The notes below the pieces were generated by a model. That model saw only the letters and a program-made list of their open reading frames with translations. It was not told where the DNA came from and searched no databases. The position numbers and the translations under genes were made by a program. Below, piece by piece: positions 1 through 8,300 of a stretch of DNA of 64,000 bases. The stretch spans positions 62,001 through 126,000 of the forward strand of contig NZ_RCMB01000013.1 in the NCBI RefSeq assembly GCF_011319465.1. Reading direction: 5' to 3'. Origin of the DNA: Candidatus Nitrosotalea sp. TS. GTDB taxonomy: Archaea; Thermoproteota; Nitrososphaeria; Nitrososphaerales; Nitrosopumilaceae. The stretch's first letter is position 1. Every line of letters begins with the position of its first letter.

Positions 1-1
1 T

Positions 2-778
2 TCTCCACAGCGAGTTGGAAGTGATGCAAGAGAGATGTGTGTAAATTCGATTAATCCACAGAGTTGCAACCAAGATACGTATTCTATAATTTTTGAGCCA
101 TATGCAATTGGAGAAATGCTCGCGTTTGTTTTTGCCTCAAATTTCAATCTAAAGACATATTCTGAAAAAAGAAGTTGTTTTTCAGAAAAAATTGGCAAAA
201 ATATTGCAGTGGACAAGTTTAGCTTGATTGACGACCCTCATTTTCCAAATGGCATAGGAAGCAAAGCCTTTGATGACGAGGGCATTTCGACAAAAACAAG
301 ATACCTAATAGAGTCAGGAATTTTTTCAGATACGTATTCGGATTCTTACCATGCATTCAAAGAGAACATGCAGCCAACAGGCAATGCAGGCAGAATAGGA
401 TCTCCCATGGGAAGAGCTGCAAACCCCATCCCAAATCCAATCCCCCACAATCTGAGAATAAAAGAAGGTAAGACAAGCAGAGATGAGATGATAAAAGAGA
501 CTAGAAAGGGCCTGCTTGTAGGAAGGCTCTGGTATACATATGCAGTGAATCCAGAGCGTGGCGATTTTTCATGTACTGCAAGAAGCGGCATCAGGATAAT
601 AGAAGACGGCAAAATAGTAAGCCCTGGCAAGTCCGTAAGAATAGTACACAACTTGCCAGTGTTGCTCCAGAACATATCTGACGTGGGAGACGATCCTCAA
701 AATGTACTTCAGTGGAGTGCTCTTCCCTGCGTTACGCCTTCTGTCAAAGCGGATGGAATCAAAGTAGTTCCCATTTAA
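2..778 (+). CDS. TldD/PmbA family metallopeptidase-like protein, C-terminal part
   Basis: The reading frame is open from the first bases of the window, so the N-terminus lies upstream. The visible part matches the C-terminal half of the TldD/PmbA family: the stretch FPNGIGSKAFDDEG, then GNAGRIGSPMGRAANP and a late VGRLWYTYAVNPERGDFSCTAR-like region are typical. Family members form TldD/TldE-type peptidase pairs that process or degrade small peptides in the cytoplasm. The partner subunit would be expected upstream, outside the window. The stop overlaps the end of the convergent exchanger gene. I cannot say from this half whether it is the TldD or PmbA/TldE type. Confidence 0.8.
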   Translation, partial: SPQRVGSDAREMCVNSINPQSCNQDTYSIIFEPYAIGEMLAFVFASNFNLKTYSEKRSCFSEKIGKNIAVDKFSLIDDPHFPNGIGSKAFDDEGISTKTRYLIESGIFSDTYSDSYHAFKENMQPTGNAGRIGSPMGRAANPIPNPIPHNLRIKEGKTSRDEMIKETRKGLLVGRLWYTYAVNPERGDFSCTARSGIRIIEDGKIVSPGKSVRIVHNLPVLLQNISDVGDDPQNVLQWSALPCVTPSVKADGIKVVPI

Positions 779-1326
779 TGACTAGAAAGGACAAATTGAA
801 ATCCTATTCCAACTGCATAGAGTGCCAACAATAGCACACCTGAGCGCAGACCTAGCTTGTTTCTGAACATTGGTATCAGCGCAATGATTGTTATGACGGT
901 GACAAGTATCATCTGGTTTTCTAAAAGAGGTGTGTTTGGAATCTTTGCGCTCAATCCTTTGTAACTTATTGCTGCAAATATAGCTACAGAGAGCAACAAT
1001 GTATTATTGACTATCTTGGAACCAAGTACGTTTGCAACTGCAATTGACGCACCTTTGTTTCCCTTTCGTGCCAAAAGAATCATAGATATCTTCTCAGGCA
1101 TCTCTCCTGCTATTGGACTTATGATTACAGCAAGCACTACAACTGATATTCCCAAGTCAGATGATGATCCTTGCAAACTAGTAACAAAGGGTCCAGCTCC
1201 GACAAAGATTCCTGCGGTACCTGCAATGAAGAAAATCATAGAACGGCCAAAATGCTTTTTTGAGTTTTTCGAGTCAAGATTGTGAAATTCATTCTCAAGC
1301 CGTTCTTGTTCTTTCTCTTTTTTCAT
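775..1326 (-). CDS. CaCA-type Na+/Ca2+ exchanger, C-terminal half (frameshifted)
   Basis: This is the second half of a cation/Ca2+ exchanger. It carries the alpha-2 repeat with the acidic GEMPEKIS motif and the GSKIVNN motif in predicted membrane helices, followed by further hydrophobic helices up to the stop. Upstream of the ATG the same frame stays open to about position 1384 and encodes further membrane sequence (GLFGTYLYLAYRE), which joins the frame of the gene piece ending at 1382. The two pieces together give roughly 335 residues, the normal size of the family. A single-base shift near 1382-1386 splits the gene; both halves look intact, so a sequencing indel is likelier than decay. Confidence 0.8.
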   Translation of the reverse strand: MKKEKEQERLENEFHNLDSKNSKKHFGRSMIFFIAGTAGIFVGAGPFVTSLQGSSSDLGISVVVLAVIISPIAGEMPEKISMILLARKGNKGASIAVANVLGSKIVNNTLLLSVAIFAAISYKGLSAKIPNTPLLENQMILVTVITIIALIPMFRNKLGLRSGVLLLALYAVGIGFQFVLSSH

Positions 1327-1381
1327 TTCTCGGTAAGCAAGATAGAGATATGTTCCAAAGAGTCCAGAAAATAATATTCCA

Positions 1382-1780
1382 TCATGCTATATCATATCCA
1401 TTTACAAATGCTACAGCACCGATAACTGCGGTGATGACAAGAAGTATTTTGTCCATCTTAAACTCCCTGACGTCAATGAATTTCTGCGGTGATTTCGAGA
1501 GGCGAGTAGTTGCTATTATCAGCATAACCGACAAACCCAGCGTCATCATGAACAAATTGCTTCCAAGGGCTGACCCCAGTGCCACATCATAAGATCCATT
1601 CTTTGCGGCAGCCACTACAATGCCAATTTCAGGCAAGGTAGTTGCAACACTGAGTAGAGTTCTGCCAACAAATCTTCCTCCCCATCGTTCTGAGAGATGT
1701 TCAGCCCCTTCTGAGAGAAGCCAGCTTGACACGAGCAGTTCTCCCAACCATGCTAGAAGCATGATAAAGTTGTTAGTCAA
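1382..1780 (-). CDS. CaCA-type Na+/Ca2+ exchanger, N-terminal half (frameshifted)
   Basis: This is the first half of the exchanger completed by the piece ending at 775. It contains the alpha-1 repeat: SVATTLPEIG (the acidic residue that binds the cation) followed by GSALGSNLF. It would exchange Ca2+ (or another cation) against Na+ or H+ across the cytoplasmic membrane. The listed start is a TTG; an in-frame ATG lies six codons further in. The stop at 1382 arises only because the frame shifts there; downstream sequence continues the protein in another frame. Confidence 0.8.
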   Translation of the reverse strand: MTNNFIMLLAWLGELLVSSWLLSEGAEHLSERWGGRFVGRTLLSVATTLPEIGIVVAAAKNGSYDVALGSALGSNLFMMTLGLSVMLIIATTRLSKSPQKFIDVREFKMDKILLVITAVIGAVAFVNGYDIA

Positions 1781-1834
1781 TATACCATATCCTGTTGGAA
1801 TAACTTCTATTAAATGATAGAAAACAAGTACGCG

Positions 1835-2110
1835 TTATTGATCCTTAACAATTATCATAGTGAGAGTTGATTTTATGCCATCCAATTTTCTCACCTTAGA
1901 GGTTATAGTTTCACGCAAGAGTTCCATAGAGTCTGACTCTATTATCATCAAAACATCATAAACTCCATAAACTGGATAGACCTCCTTTACATTTGCAATT
2001 TTTTTAATTTCATCAACAATATGATTTTCTTTTCCAAGTTCAGCATTCATAAGAACAAACGCGCTATGCATGTTGGGTTTCAACACGCCTTGAATAAAAA
2101 CAAATTGCAT
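1835..2110 (-). CDS. stand-alone Lrp/AsnC ligand-binding (RAM) domain protein
   Basis: The protein is a single alpha/beta RAM (AsnC_trans_reg) domain without the usual winged-helix DNA-binding domain. The conserved pattern is an initial strand AFVLMNAELGKE, a helix, then VKEVYPVYGVYDVLMIIE and a final strand TLTMIIV. Family members bind amino acids or other small effectors and assemble into dimers or octamers. An in-frame ATG 13 codons downstream (about 2071) aligns better with the related protein at 3718-3942 and could be the true start. The role without a DNA-binding domain is unknown; association with full-length Lrp proteins is an inference. Confidence 0.8.
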   Translation of the reverse strand: MQFVFIQGVLKPNMHSAFVLMNAELGKENHIVDEIKKIANVKEVYPVYGVYDVLMIIESDSMELLRETITSKVRKLDGIKSTLTMIIVKDQ

Positions 2111-2254
2111 CTTACAAACAAACTGCAGGTATTTTACTCCATATTTTCTTCGTAAATTAAAAATTGTTGTATTTGACAGGACTTTTTATTTGACATAGGC
2201 ATAGTTCAAAAAAGATACGCATTAGCTCAAAAATTTCACCAGCTGATTTAATAA

Positions 2255-2270
2255 GGTACATTACCGTACC
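2255..2270. promoter_or_regulatory. inverted repeat in the promoter of the winged-helix gene
   Basis: GGTAC and GTACC half-sites flank a 6-nt spacer, directly after a TATA-like TTTAATAA (about 2247-2253) and just before the start at 2282. The position would suit an operator for autoregulation by the adjacent regulator. Short arms mean chance is possible. Confidence 0.35.
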
Positions 2271-2281
2271 CATACTGTAAT

Positions 2282-2641
2282 ATGCGAACTAGAATGACTT
2301 ACATACCAGTGGAGGTAGCCGATCAGTTTTCTGAATTCATAATAAAGAGGGATGAGCAGGTATTGGACGCAGTGAAGGCAAGGGCGCGAGACTTTAGTAC
2401 AATTTCCATTCTTAAACTGTTATACCAGCTAAGGTGCGAGCCAATAACATTTTCAGACCTTTATGTTAAATCAAACATTAGGATGAAGAGATCATTTCTG
2501 AATTATCTTCGTCTTTGTATGGCATACAATTTCATACAAAAAGAACCAATTGGATCAAACATGGTGTATTCCATAACAGACAAGGGAAGAACCATGTTAA
2601 GCCTATTTACGCAAAAAGTCACTAGTCTGGCAATCATATAG
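2282..2641 (+). CDS. winged-helix transcriptional regulator-like protein
   Basis: A 119-residue protein with a predicted winged helix-turn-helix: helices around residues 40-85 (STISILKLLYQL, then FSDLYVKSNIRMKRSFLNYL) and a wing ending in MVYSITDKGRTML, the usual beta-wing plus recognition pattern of archaeal one-component regulators. The N-terminal ~35 residues are lineage-specific. A TATA-like element about 30 nt upstream suggests a nearly leaderless mRNA. Target genes are unknown; an inverted repeat in its own promoter hints at autoregulation. Confidence 0.7.
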   Translation: MRTRMTYIPVEVADQFSEFIIKRDEQVLDAVKARARDFSTISILKLLYQLRCEPITFSDLYVKSNIRMKRSFLNYLRLCMAYNFIQKEPIGSNMVYSITDKGRTMLSLFTQKVTSLAII

Positions 2642-2690
2642 AAAACTACAATACAAAATTCTTTTATTCTGAGTAACTGGAGCAAATTCA

Positions 2691-3713
2691 TTGGGAGTCA
2701 CATACAGAGATGCCGGAATCGACATTAGGAAAATAAAACAAAGTCAAGATAGCATTGGCAGGCTAATTTCATCAACTCATAACCTGCGAAAAGGGATAAA
2801 GACAATGTCTGGGTTTGGGCACTATGCTGGAATCGTAGAGATCCCAGGCGGAAAGTTGTTGGCTACACATACAGACGGTGTTGGCACAAAGGTGATAATT
2901 GCACAGATGATGCGAAAATATGACACCATTGGAATAGACTGCATAGCAATGAATGTAAATGACATCATATGCACCGGGGCTGTTCCAATCTCCTTTGTGG
3001 ATTATATCGCAGCAAACAGAAATGACCAGAAGATCTTCAAAGAAATTGTTCGTGGCCTTGTAAGTGGGGCCAAGAAAGCCAAAGTACCAATTGTAGGCGG
3101 CGAGACTGCCATACTGCCAGACCTTATATCAGGAAAAAACTTTTCATTTGATTTGGCAGGAATGGTGGTAGGACTGCTGAATAAACAAGACATGATTCTT
3201 GGAGACATGATCAATCCAGGAGACATAATAATTGGAGTAAAAAGTAGCGGGTTGCACTCTAATGGGTATTCTCTTGCCAGAAAAGTATTACTTTCAAAGT
3301 ATTCTTTGCGCGACAAGATAAAGGGATTGGGCGTGCTAGGCGATGCACTTTTGAAACCAACGGAGGTGTATGTTCAACCGGTACTTGAAGCCATCAGAGA
3401 ATGTGATATTCACGGGCTTGCACACATAACAGGCGGCTCTTTTACCAAACTTTTGCGCCTCAAAAAAACTGGATATGTGATTGACAATCTTCCAGAACCT
3501 CCAGAAATATTCCAGGTGATAGAAAATCAAGATGTGGAAAAAGAGGAAATGTACAAGACGTTTAACATGGGAATCGGCTTTTGTGTGATTGCTCCAGAAG
3601 AAGAAGAAGAGAGAATAGACAAGATATTCAAAAAACACGGATTGCAAAGCAGACAGATTGGAGAAATCACAGATAAAAAGGGCGTATTTGTTGATTCGCT
3701 AAAGATTGCATGA
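2691..3713 (+). CDS. purM: phosphoribosylformylglycinamidine cyclo-ligase (AIR synthetase)
   Basis: PurM closes the imidazole ring of FGAM to give AIR, ATP-dependently, in purine biosynthesis. The 340-residue length is normal. Family signatures are in order: VTYRDAGIDI at the N-terminus, HTDGVGTKV near residue 60, NVNDIICTGA near 90, GGETAILPD near 140, SSGLHSNGYSLARK near 190 and HITGGSF near 245. The start is a TTG; the signature MGVTYRDAG begins right there, which fixes it. The gene stands between two minus-strand RAM-domain genes, with no other purine gene in the window. Confidence 0.95.
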   Translation: MGVTYRDAGIDIRKIKQSQDSIGRLISSTHNLRKGIKTMSGFGHYAGIVEIPGGKLLATHTDGVGTKVIIAQMMRKYDTIGIDCIAMNVNDIICTGAVPISFVDYIAANRNDQKIFKEIVRGLVSGAKKAKVPIVGGETAILPDLISGKNFSFDLAGMVVGLLNKQDMILGDMINPGDIIIGVKSSGLHSNGYSLARKVLLSKYSLRDKIKGLGVLGDALLKPTEVYVQPVLEAIRECDIHGLAHITGGSFTKLLRLKKTGYVIDNLPEPPEIFQVIENQDVEKEEMYKTFNMGIGFCVIAPEEEEERIDKIFKKHGLQSRQIGEITDKKGVFVDSLKIA

Positions 3714-3717
3714 ATTG

Positions 3718-3942
3718 TTAGAGTACAAGCAACGTCATGGTTGTCTGCACATGTGAAATCTTCCTTACCTTCATAACAGTACCCTCCAGTTCCTTTGTAG
3801 TACCTGCTTCTATTTTGCACATGATGTCATAGAGTCCCATCACAATGCTTGCTTCTTTTACATTAGATATGTCCGCAATACGTTCGTATACGTATACTTC
3901 TCTGCCTGTATCACAGTGTATTGCCACATACCCGATTGTCAT
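3718..3942 (-). CDS. stand-alone Lrp/AsnC ligand-binding (RAM) domain protein
   Basis: A 74-residue paralogue of the protein at 1835-2110: strand TIGYVAIHCDTG, a helix, then VKEASIVMGLYDIMCKIEAGT and a terminal strand TTMTLLVL. Like it, it lacks a DNA-binding domain. It converges with purM, with 4 nt between the stops. Small RAM-only proteins are probably effector-binding modules; the partner is not visible here. Confidence 0.8.
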   Translation of the reverse strand: MTIGYVAIHCDTGREVYVYERIADISNVKEASIVMGLYDIMCKIEAGTTKELEGTVMKVRKISHVQTTMTLLVL

Positions 3943-4044
3943 AGTACCATGCTCTCAATGTTAAGATCATCATGATTGCCAAAAAGGGTTGTGTTTTGAG
4001 ATATCCAGATTAGGATTTAATACCCAAACTCGTTCAGACAAGAC

Positions 4045-5031
4045 GTGCAGCAGATAGGGATAAGCTTTGAAGACGCGTGTAGAGAAATTTCTCACAGTTT
4101 ACTTGCCATAGCAGAGCCTACAAACAAGGATGTAAAGCGTGAGATCAAGCGTATCTGTGTCAAATATTCACTAGAACGGATACCAAGAAATTATGAAATT
4201 CTTGCATCAGTCAGCGGGCAAGACTTTGCAAAGCTCCAAAAGGCTTTGATTAGAAAACCAGTAAAGACAGCTTCTGGCGTAGCAGTGATTGCACTCATGC
4301 CAAAACCATATGCTTGTCCTCACGGAAGATGCACGTATTGTCCAGGCGGGATTGAATTTAACACTCCAAACAGCTATACAGGGCGAGAGCCATCCACACA
4401 AAATGCCATAGCAAACAGCTATGACCCAAAGAAGCAGGTTCTTGACAAACTCAATCATCTGACAGGATATGGACATGACAGTGCCAAGATTGAGCTAGTA
4501 ATTGTTGGAGGAACGTTTCTTTTCATGCCCCGTGATTACCAAATATCTTTTATCAAGTCGTGTTTTGACGCATTAAATGGATTTGATTCACCTGACTTGG
4601 AATCTGCCAAAAAAAATAATGAAAAGGCAAACATACGAAATGTAGGTTTTACAATAGAGACAAAGCCGGACTATTGCAAAACACAGCATATTGACTGGAT
4701 GCTCGATTACGGGATAACAAGAGTTGAGATTGGTGTTCAGAGTCTACACGAAAGGGTTTACCAGATAGTTAACAGAGGCCATACGTTTGAAGACGTTGTA
4801 GAATCATTTCAAATGTCAAAAGACGCAGGTTACAAGATTGTGGCACACATGATGCCAGGCCTGCCAACCATGACCCCAGAAGAAGATATCGAGGATTTCA
4901 AAAAATTATTTTCTGATCCTGCCCTCAGACCAGATATGCTAAAGATCTATCCAACACTGGTTCTTGAAAATACTGCGCTATACCAGTCATACAAAGAAGG
5001 AAATTTACGCCATATTCCCAAGAAGATATGA
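4045..5031 (+). CDS. elp3: Elp3 tRNA-U34 acetyltransferase/radical SAM, N-terminal part (frameshifted)
   Basis: Archaeal Elp3 makes the carboxymethyl modification at tRNA U34, using a radical SAM domain and a GNAT domain. This piece holds the N-terminal basic region and the radical SAM core with the cluster cysteines C91, C96 and C99 (CPHGRCTYCPGG) and later the VEIGVQS and HMMPGLP motifs. A GTG start sits about 27 nt after TTTAATAC, fitting a leaderless transcript. The frame fails at about 5005: adding one A to a GGAAA run restores EGKFTPYSQEDMMTV and joins the next piece. Total span to 5631 equals a full Elp3 of about 529 residues. Confidence 0.9.
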   Translation: MQQIGISFEDACREISHSLLAIAEPTNKDVKREIKRICVKYSLERIPRNYEILASVSGQDFAKLQKALIRKPVKTASGVAVIALMPKPYACPHGRCTYCPGGIEFNTPNSYTGREPSTQNAIANSYDPKKQVLDKLNHLTGYGHDSAKIELVIVGGTFLFMPRDYQISFIKSCFDALNGFDSPDLESAKKNNEKANIRNVGFTIETKPDYCKTQHIDWMLDYGITRVEIGVQSLHERVYQIVNRGHTFEDVVESFQMSKDAGYKIVAHMMPGLPTMTPEEDIEDFKKLFSDPALRPDMLKIYPTLVLENTALYQSYKEGNLRHIPKKI

Positions 5032-5261
5032 TGACGGTACTAACAGAGATGAAAAAGATCATACCAAGATGGGCACGAATAATGAGAATGCAGAGGGAGA
5101 TCTCGTCTGATCAAATTATTGCAGGCCCCAATCTTGGCAATTTACGCCAGATGGTACAGCAGAATCTCAAAAAGCAAAACCTTTCTTGCAAATGCATAAG
5201 GTGCAGAGAAGCTGGCTTGTCTGAGAATACAATCAACATTGGACGATATCAAATTGAATAG
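5028..5261 (+). CDS. elp3: Elp3, middle part (frameshifted)
   Basis: This continues Elp3 in a second frame: KKIIPRWARIMRMQREIS and the later CKCIRCREAGL cysteine motif are hallmarks of the linker between radical SAM and acetyltransferase domains. It is not an independent gene. The frame shifts back near 5230-5260 into that of the GNAT domain, so two opposite single-base indels bracket this piece. Confidence 0.85.
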   Translation: MMTVLTEMKKIIPRWARIMRMQREISSDQIIAGPNLGNLRQMVQQNLKKQNLSCKCIRCREAGLSENTINIGRYQIE

Positions 5262-5631
5262 AGATAGCTATGAATCCTCAAGCGGACAGGAAGTGTTTCT
5301 GTCGTATGATGATTCAAAAGACAGGATTTTTGGATTTTTGAGGCTGCGAAAACCAAGCAACATGGCACATAGAAGCGAAGTGACTAGCAATACATGCATA
5401 GTAAGAGAATTGCACGTGTATGGCAAATCACTCAAGCTTGGAGAGCGCGACAGAGACAGCGTTCAACACCTAGGGCTTGGAAAGAACTTGATGGGAGAAG
5501 CAGAAAGAATTTCAAAAGAAGAGTTTGATGCAAAGAAATTGTTAGTCATAAGTGCAGTTGGTACAAGGGAGTACTATAGAAAGATTGGTTACTTGACTGA
5601 CGGCCCATACATGTCAAAGGAATTGTCATAA
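5239..5631 (+). CDS. elp3: Elp3, C-terminal GNAT acetyltransferase domain (frameshifted)
   Basis: The piece carries the Elp3-type lysine-acetyltransferase domain: FLSYDDS, GFLRLRKPS, VRELHVYG, QHLGLGKNLMGEAERI (acetyl-CoA loop) and ISAVGTREYYRKIGY, ending DGPYMSKEL. It lies in the same frame as the N-terminal part. Its stop overlaps the first base of the lysS start (TAATG), suggesting elp3 and lysS are co-transcribed, a sensible pairing of translation functions. Confidence 0.88.
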   Translation: MDDIKLNRDSYESSSGQEVFLSYDDSKDRIFGFLRLRKPSNMAHRSEVTSNTCIVRELHVYGKSLKLGERDRDSVQHLGLGKNLMGEAERISKEEFDAKKLLVISAVGTREYYRKIGYLTDGPYMSKELS

Positions 5632-7217
5632 TGGAAGAACAAAAAATAATAGGAAAAGGGACTTGGATAGACAAGCTTGCAGATGAGCTTCTAGAGAGGG
5701 AAAAGTACCTTGGAAGGAGCACCGACATGATAAGAGTAGAGAGTGGTCTTGGTGCATCCGGGATTCCACACATTGGAAGTCTTGGAGATGCAGTGAGGGC
5801 ATATGGAGTAAAACTTGCACTTGAAAACTTTGGATTCAAGTCAGAACTTGTTGCATATTCAGATGATCTTGACGGATTGAGAAAGATTCCAGAGGGATTT
5901 CCAGAATGGCTAAAAGAACACATTGCAAAACCTGTTTCGTTTATTCCAGATCCGTTTGGATGCCACGATTCTTATGGGTTACACATGAGCAGTCTGCTCC
6001 TAGATGGGCTTGACAAACTTGGAATCAAGTACAAATTCCAGCGCGGAGTTGACACTTACAAAAATGGCTTGCTAAAAGATCAAATCCATACCATTTTAAC
6101 AAATAGCAAAAAGATTGGAGAAAAAATTGCAGAGCTTGTTGGCCAGGAAAAATATCAAGAGACCCTGCCGTATTTTCCTGTTTGCGCAAACTGTGGAAGG
6201 CTGTATACTGCCATTGCTTATGAATATCTCCCAGATGAAAAGAAGATCAAGTACAAGTGCAGCGGAACCACAATTGGGTCCAAAGTTCTTGACGGATGCG
6301 GGCATGACGGTATTGCAGACATTACAAAAGATTTGGGAAAACTTGCATGGAAAGTAGAGTTTGCGGCAAGATGGCAAGCATTTGATATTAGATTTGAGGC
6401 ATATGGAAAAGACATCATGGATTCTGTCAAGGTCAACGATTGGGTAGCAGACGAGATACTGAATTTCCAGCATCCCACACATGTAAAATATGAAATGTTT
6501 TTGGACAAGGGCGGCAAAAAGATATCAAAATCGCTTGGAAATGTTGTAACCTCGCAGGCCTGGCTAAAATATGGAGCACCCAAGTCAATCCTGTTGCTTT
6601 TGTACAAAAGAATCACCGGTACACGTGAAGTTGGATTTGATGATATTCCAGCATTAATGGACGAGTATCATGAGCTTGAGAACATTTACTTTGGAAAAAT
6701 AAAACTCGATAATGAGAACAAGACAACCAGAACAAAAGGCCTGTACGAATATGTGAATCTGTTGAGTCCCCCAAAAGATCCTACGCCATATGTAAATTAC
6801 AGATTGCTTGTTCAATTGTGTACCATATTCAGAGAGGACCGAGTTTCCAAAGTGACAAAGAAGCTCATGGAATACGGAACCATAAAAGAGCCATCCCCGC
6901 AAATTGAAGAATTGATAACACTGGCAGCAAACTATGCAGATGACTTTGACAAGCCGACAAAAGTTGAGATTCAGATAGACGAGACGGCAAAGAAAGCATT
7001 GACAGAGCTGACAAGTGTCTTGGCTACAGAAAGCAAGCCTGAAGACTTACAAAATGCCATATACAATATCGCAAAAAGCAATGGAGTTCAACCTAAAGAC
7101 TTTTTCAAAATTTTATATCAAATAATACTGGCGTCAGACAGAGGACCGAAGCTTGGTCCATTCATACTGGACATAGGAAGGGAAAAAGCCACCCTTGCAA
7201 TCTCTGAGCACCTATAG
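5631..7217 (+). CDS. lysK: lysyl-tRNA synthetase, archaeal class I
   Basis: Charges tRNA-Lys. The class I Rossmann signatures are present: GIPHIGS (HIGH equivalent, residues 44-50) and KISKS (about residue 297). Cysteines near residues 185-220 (CANCGR; CSGTT...CGHDG) form the expected zinc-binding insertion. The 528-residue length is normal for the archaeal LysRS-I family, which is unrelated to the class II enzyme of most bacteria. The start overlaps the elp3 stop. No sign of damage. Confidence 0.95.
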   Translation: MEEQKIIGKGTWIDKLADELLEREKYLGRSTDMIRVESGLGASGIPHIGSLGDAVRAYGVKLALENFGFKSELVAYSDDLDGLRKIPEGFPEWLKEHIAKPVSFIPDPFGCHDSYGLHMSSLLLDGLDKLGIKYKFQRGVDTYKNGLLKDQIHTILTNSKKIGEKIAELVGQEKYQETLPYFPVCANCGRLYTAIAYEYLPDEKKIKYKCSGTTIGSKVLDGCGHDGIADITKDLGKLAWKVEFAARWQAFDIRFEAYGKDIMDSVKVNDWVADEILNFQHPTHVKYEMFLDKGGKKISKSLGNVVTSQAWLKYGAPKSILLLLYKRITGTREVGFDDIPALMDEYHELENIYFGKIKLDNENKTTRTKGLYEYVNLLSPPKDPTPYVNYRLLVQLCTIFREDRVSKVTKKLMEYGTIKEPSPQIEELITLAANYADDFDKPTKVEIQIDETAKKALTELTSVLATESKPEDLQNAIYNIAKSNGVQPKDFFKILYQIILASDRGPKLGPFILDIGREKATLAISEHL

Positions 7218-7219
7218 AT

Positions 7220-7408
7220 ATGGCACACAGTGAACACAACAGACCCAAAGGAAGCGGCATGGTCCTAATTGTAATTGGAATATTCATCTTCATATTTGCT
7301 CCAAACTATTTCAAAAATGACATAATTGGCGGCATGGCCATAATCATACTCGGGTTTGCAGTTGGCGGATTTGGGTTTTACATAAGCTTTCTGAAGAAGA
7401 AAAAGTAA
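7220..7408 (+). CDS. small two-helix membrane protein
   Basis: 62 residues: a short polar N-terminus (AHSEHNRPKGSG), two hydrophobic helices (MVLIVIGIFIFIFA and MAIIILGFAVGGFGFY) and a basic tail LKKKK. It starts 3 nt after lysS, so it probably shares the transcript. No function can be assigned. Confidence 0.65.
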   Translation: MAHSEHNRPKGSGMVLIVIGIFIFIFAPNYFKNDIIGGMAIIILGFAVGGFGFYISFLKKKK

Positions 7409-7477
7409 CACGCATTCAAGTCATACCTTACTGCAAAAGAGGAATACTTTTCTTACCATACACAACAAGTCCTATTA

Positions 7478-8107
7478 ATGGGACTTTTTGGCCGCTCAAG
7501 GAAGGAAGATGAAGTAAAAGAAACTATTCAAGTAAAGACCACAGAGCAGATCAAAAAAGAACAATTACAAGAAGAGATAAGCCAGCTGGAAAAAGAGATT
7601 CAGGAAAGTGCTCTCACGCTAGAATCACGTACCAGAGAGATCGGAGGCGTAAAAACAGAACTAGATACCATTACAAAAGAAAGTAAGAGTGCAAAAGAAG
7701 AGCTTGATTCCTTGAGAACTGAAATTGCTTCAATTAGAGCAGAGCGAGAATTAGCCATGGAACAGATCAGAAATGCCAAATCTGACCTTGAGACAATAAA
7801 ATCTCAGTATAATCAAAGAGATGTAGACATTATCAAACAACAGATTCAGGAAATAAAGGATGAGTTGACCTCAATTGACTCCCAAAAGGAAAGCAGGACT
7901 TTGGAGCTTGAAAAAATCCAGTCAGAAATATCAGATTCCGAGAAAGGAAAAAAAGAAATAGACTCTGCCGTGCAAAAGGCAAAGGCAGAACTTGATTCTT
8001 TGAAATCTCAGCAAGAATTAAAGAAAAAAGAGATACTGAATAACAAAAAACGAATTAGAATTCATAGAAAAAGAACTTGCCACAGTTGGCAAAAAGGACG
8101 ATTCTAA
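7478..8107 (+). CDS. coiled-coil protein, N-terminal part (frameshifted)
   Basis: After a short start MGLFGRSRKEDE the protein is an almost continuous heptad-rich, Glu/Lys/Gln-rich coiled coil through residue ~195. The true frame continues beyond position 8043: removing one A from an A6 run gives NNKNELEFIEKELATVGKK, which continues to 8294 (next entry). The last residues of this piece (RIRIHRKRTCHSWQKGRF) are out-of-frame noise. The full protein would be about 270 residues. SMC-like or PspA-like annotation would rest on composition only, so I give no function. Confidence 0.65.
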   Translation: MGLFGRSRKEDEVKETIQVKTTEQIKKEQLQEEISQLEKEIQESALTLESRTREIGGVKTELDTITKESKSAKEELDSLRTEIASIRAERELAMEQIRNAKSDLETIKSQYNQRDVDIIKQQIQEIKDELTSIDSQKESRTLELEKIQSEISDSEKGKKEIDSAVQKAKAELDSLKSQQELKKKEILNNKKRIRIHRKRTCHSWQKGRF

Positions 8108-8294
8108 GAAAATTGTAGAAGCTGCAGGCGCTGTAGCAGCTGCGCTAAATTCAAAGTATGAGGCCGTGAAAAAAGAGTTGGAAATAGTAAAGGTTACTCT
8201 GGCTCGAACAAGAACAGAGTATGAGACGGCCAAGAATGAACTAGACTTGCTCAAAGCCAAGTCCGAGAGCCAAGACGTTACAAGCCAGTCCTAA
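8043..8294 (+). CDS. coiled-coil protein, C-terminal part (frameshifted)
   Basis: In-frame continuation of the preceding coiled coil after an A-run indel: acidic/basic helix, an Ala-rich segment (EAAGAVAAALNSKYEAVKK) and a further coiled coil ending in KSESQDVTSQS. It converges with the MFS gene, 6 nt apart. Confidence 0.6.
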   Translation, partial: TKNELEFIEKELATVGKKDDSKKIVEAAGAVAAALNSKYEAVKKELEIVKVTLARTRTEYETAKNELDLLKAKSESQDVTSQS

Positions 8295-8300
8295 AACTTT

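Noticed and set aside
4045-5631. Programmed ribosomal frameshifting in elp3 and other split genes
   Set aside because: Breaks occur in ~25 unrelated genes, lack a common slippery site or following structure, and often fall in homopolymers; sequencing indels explain them better.
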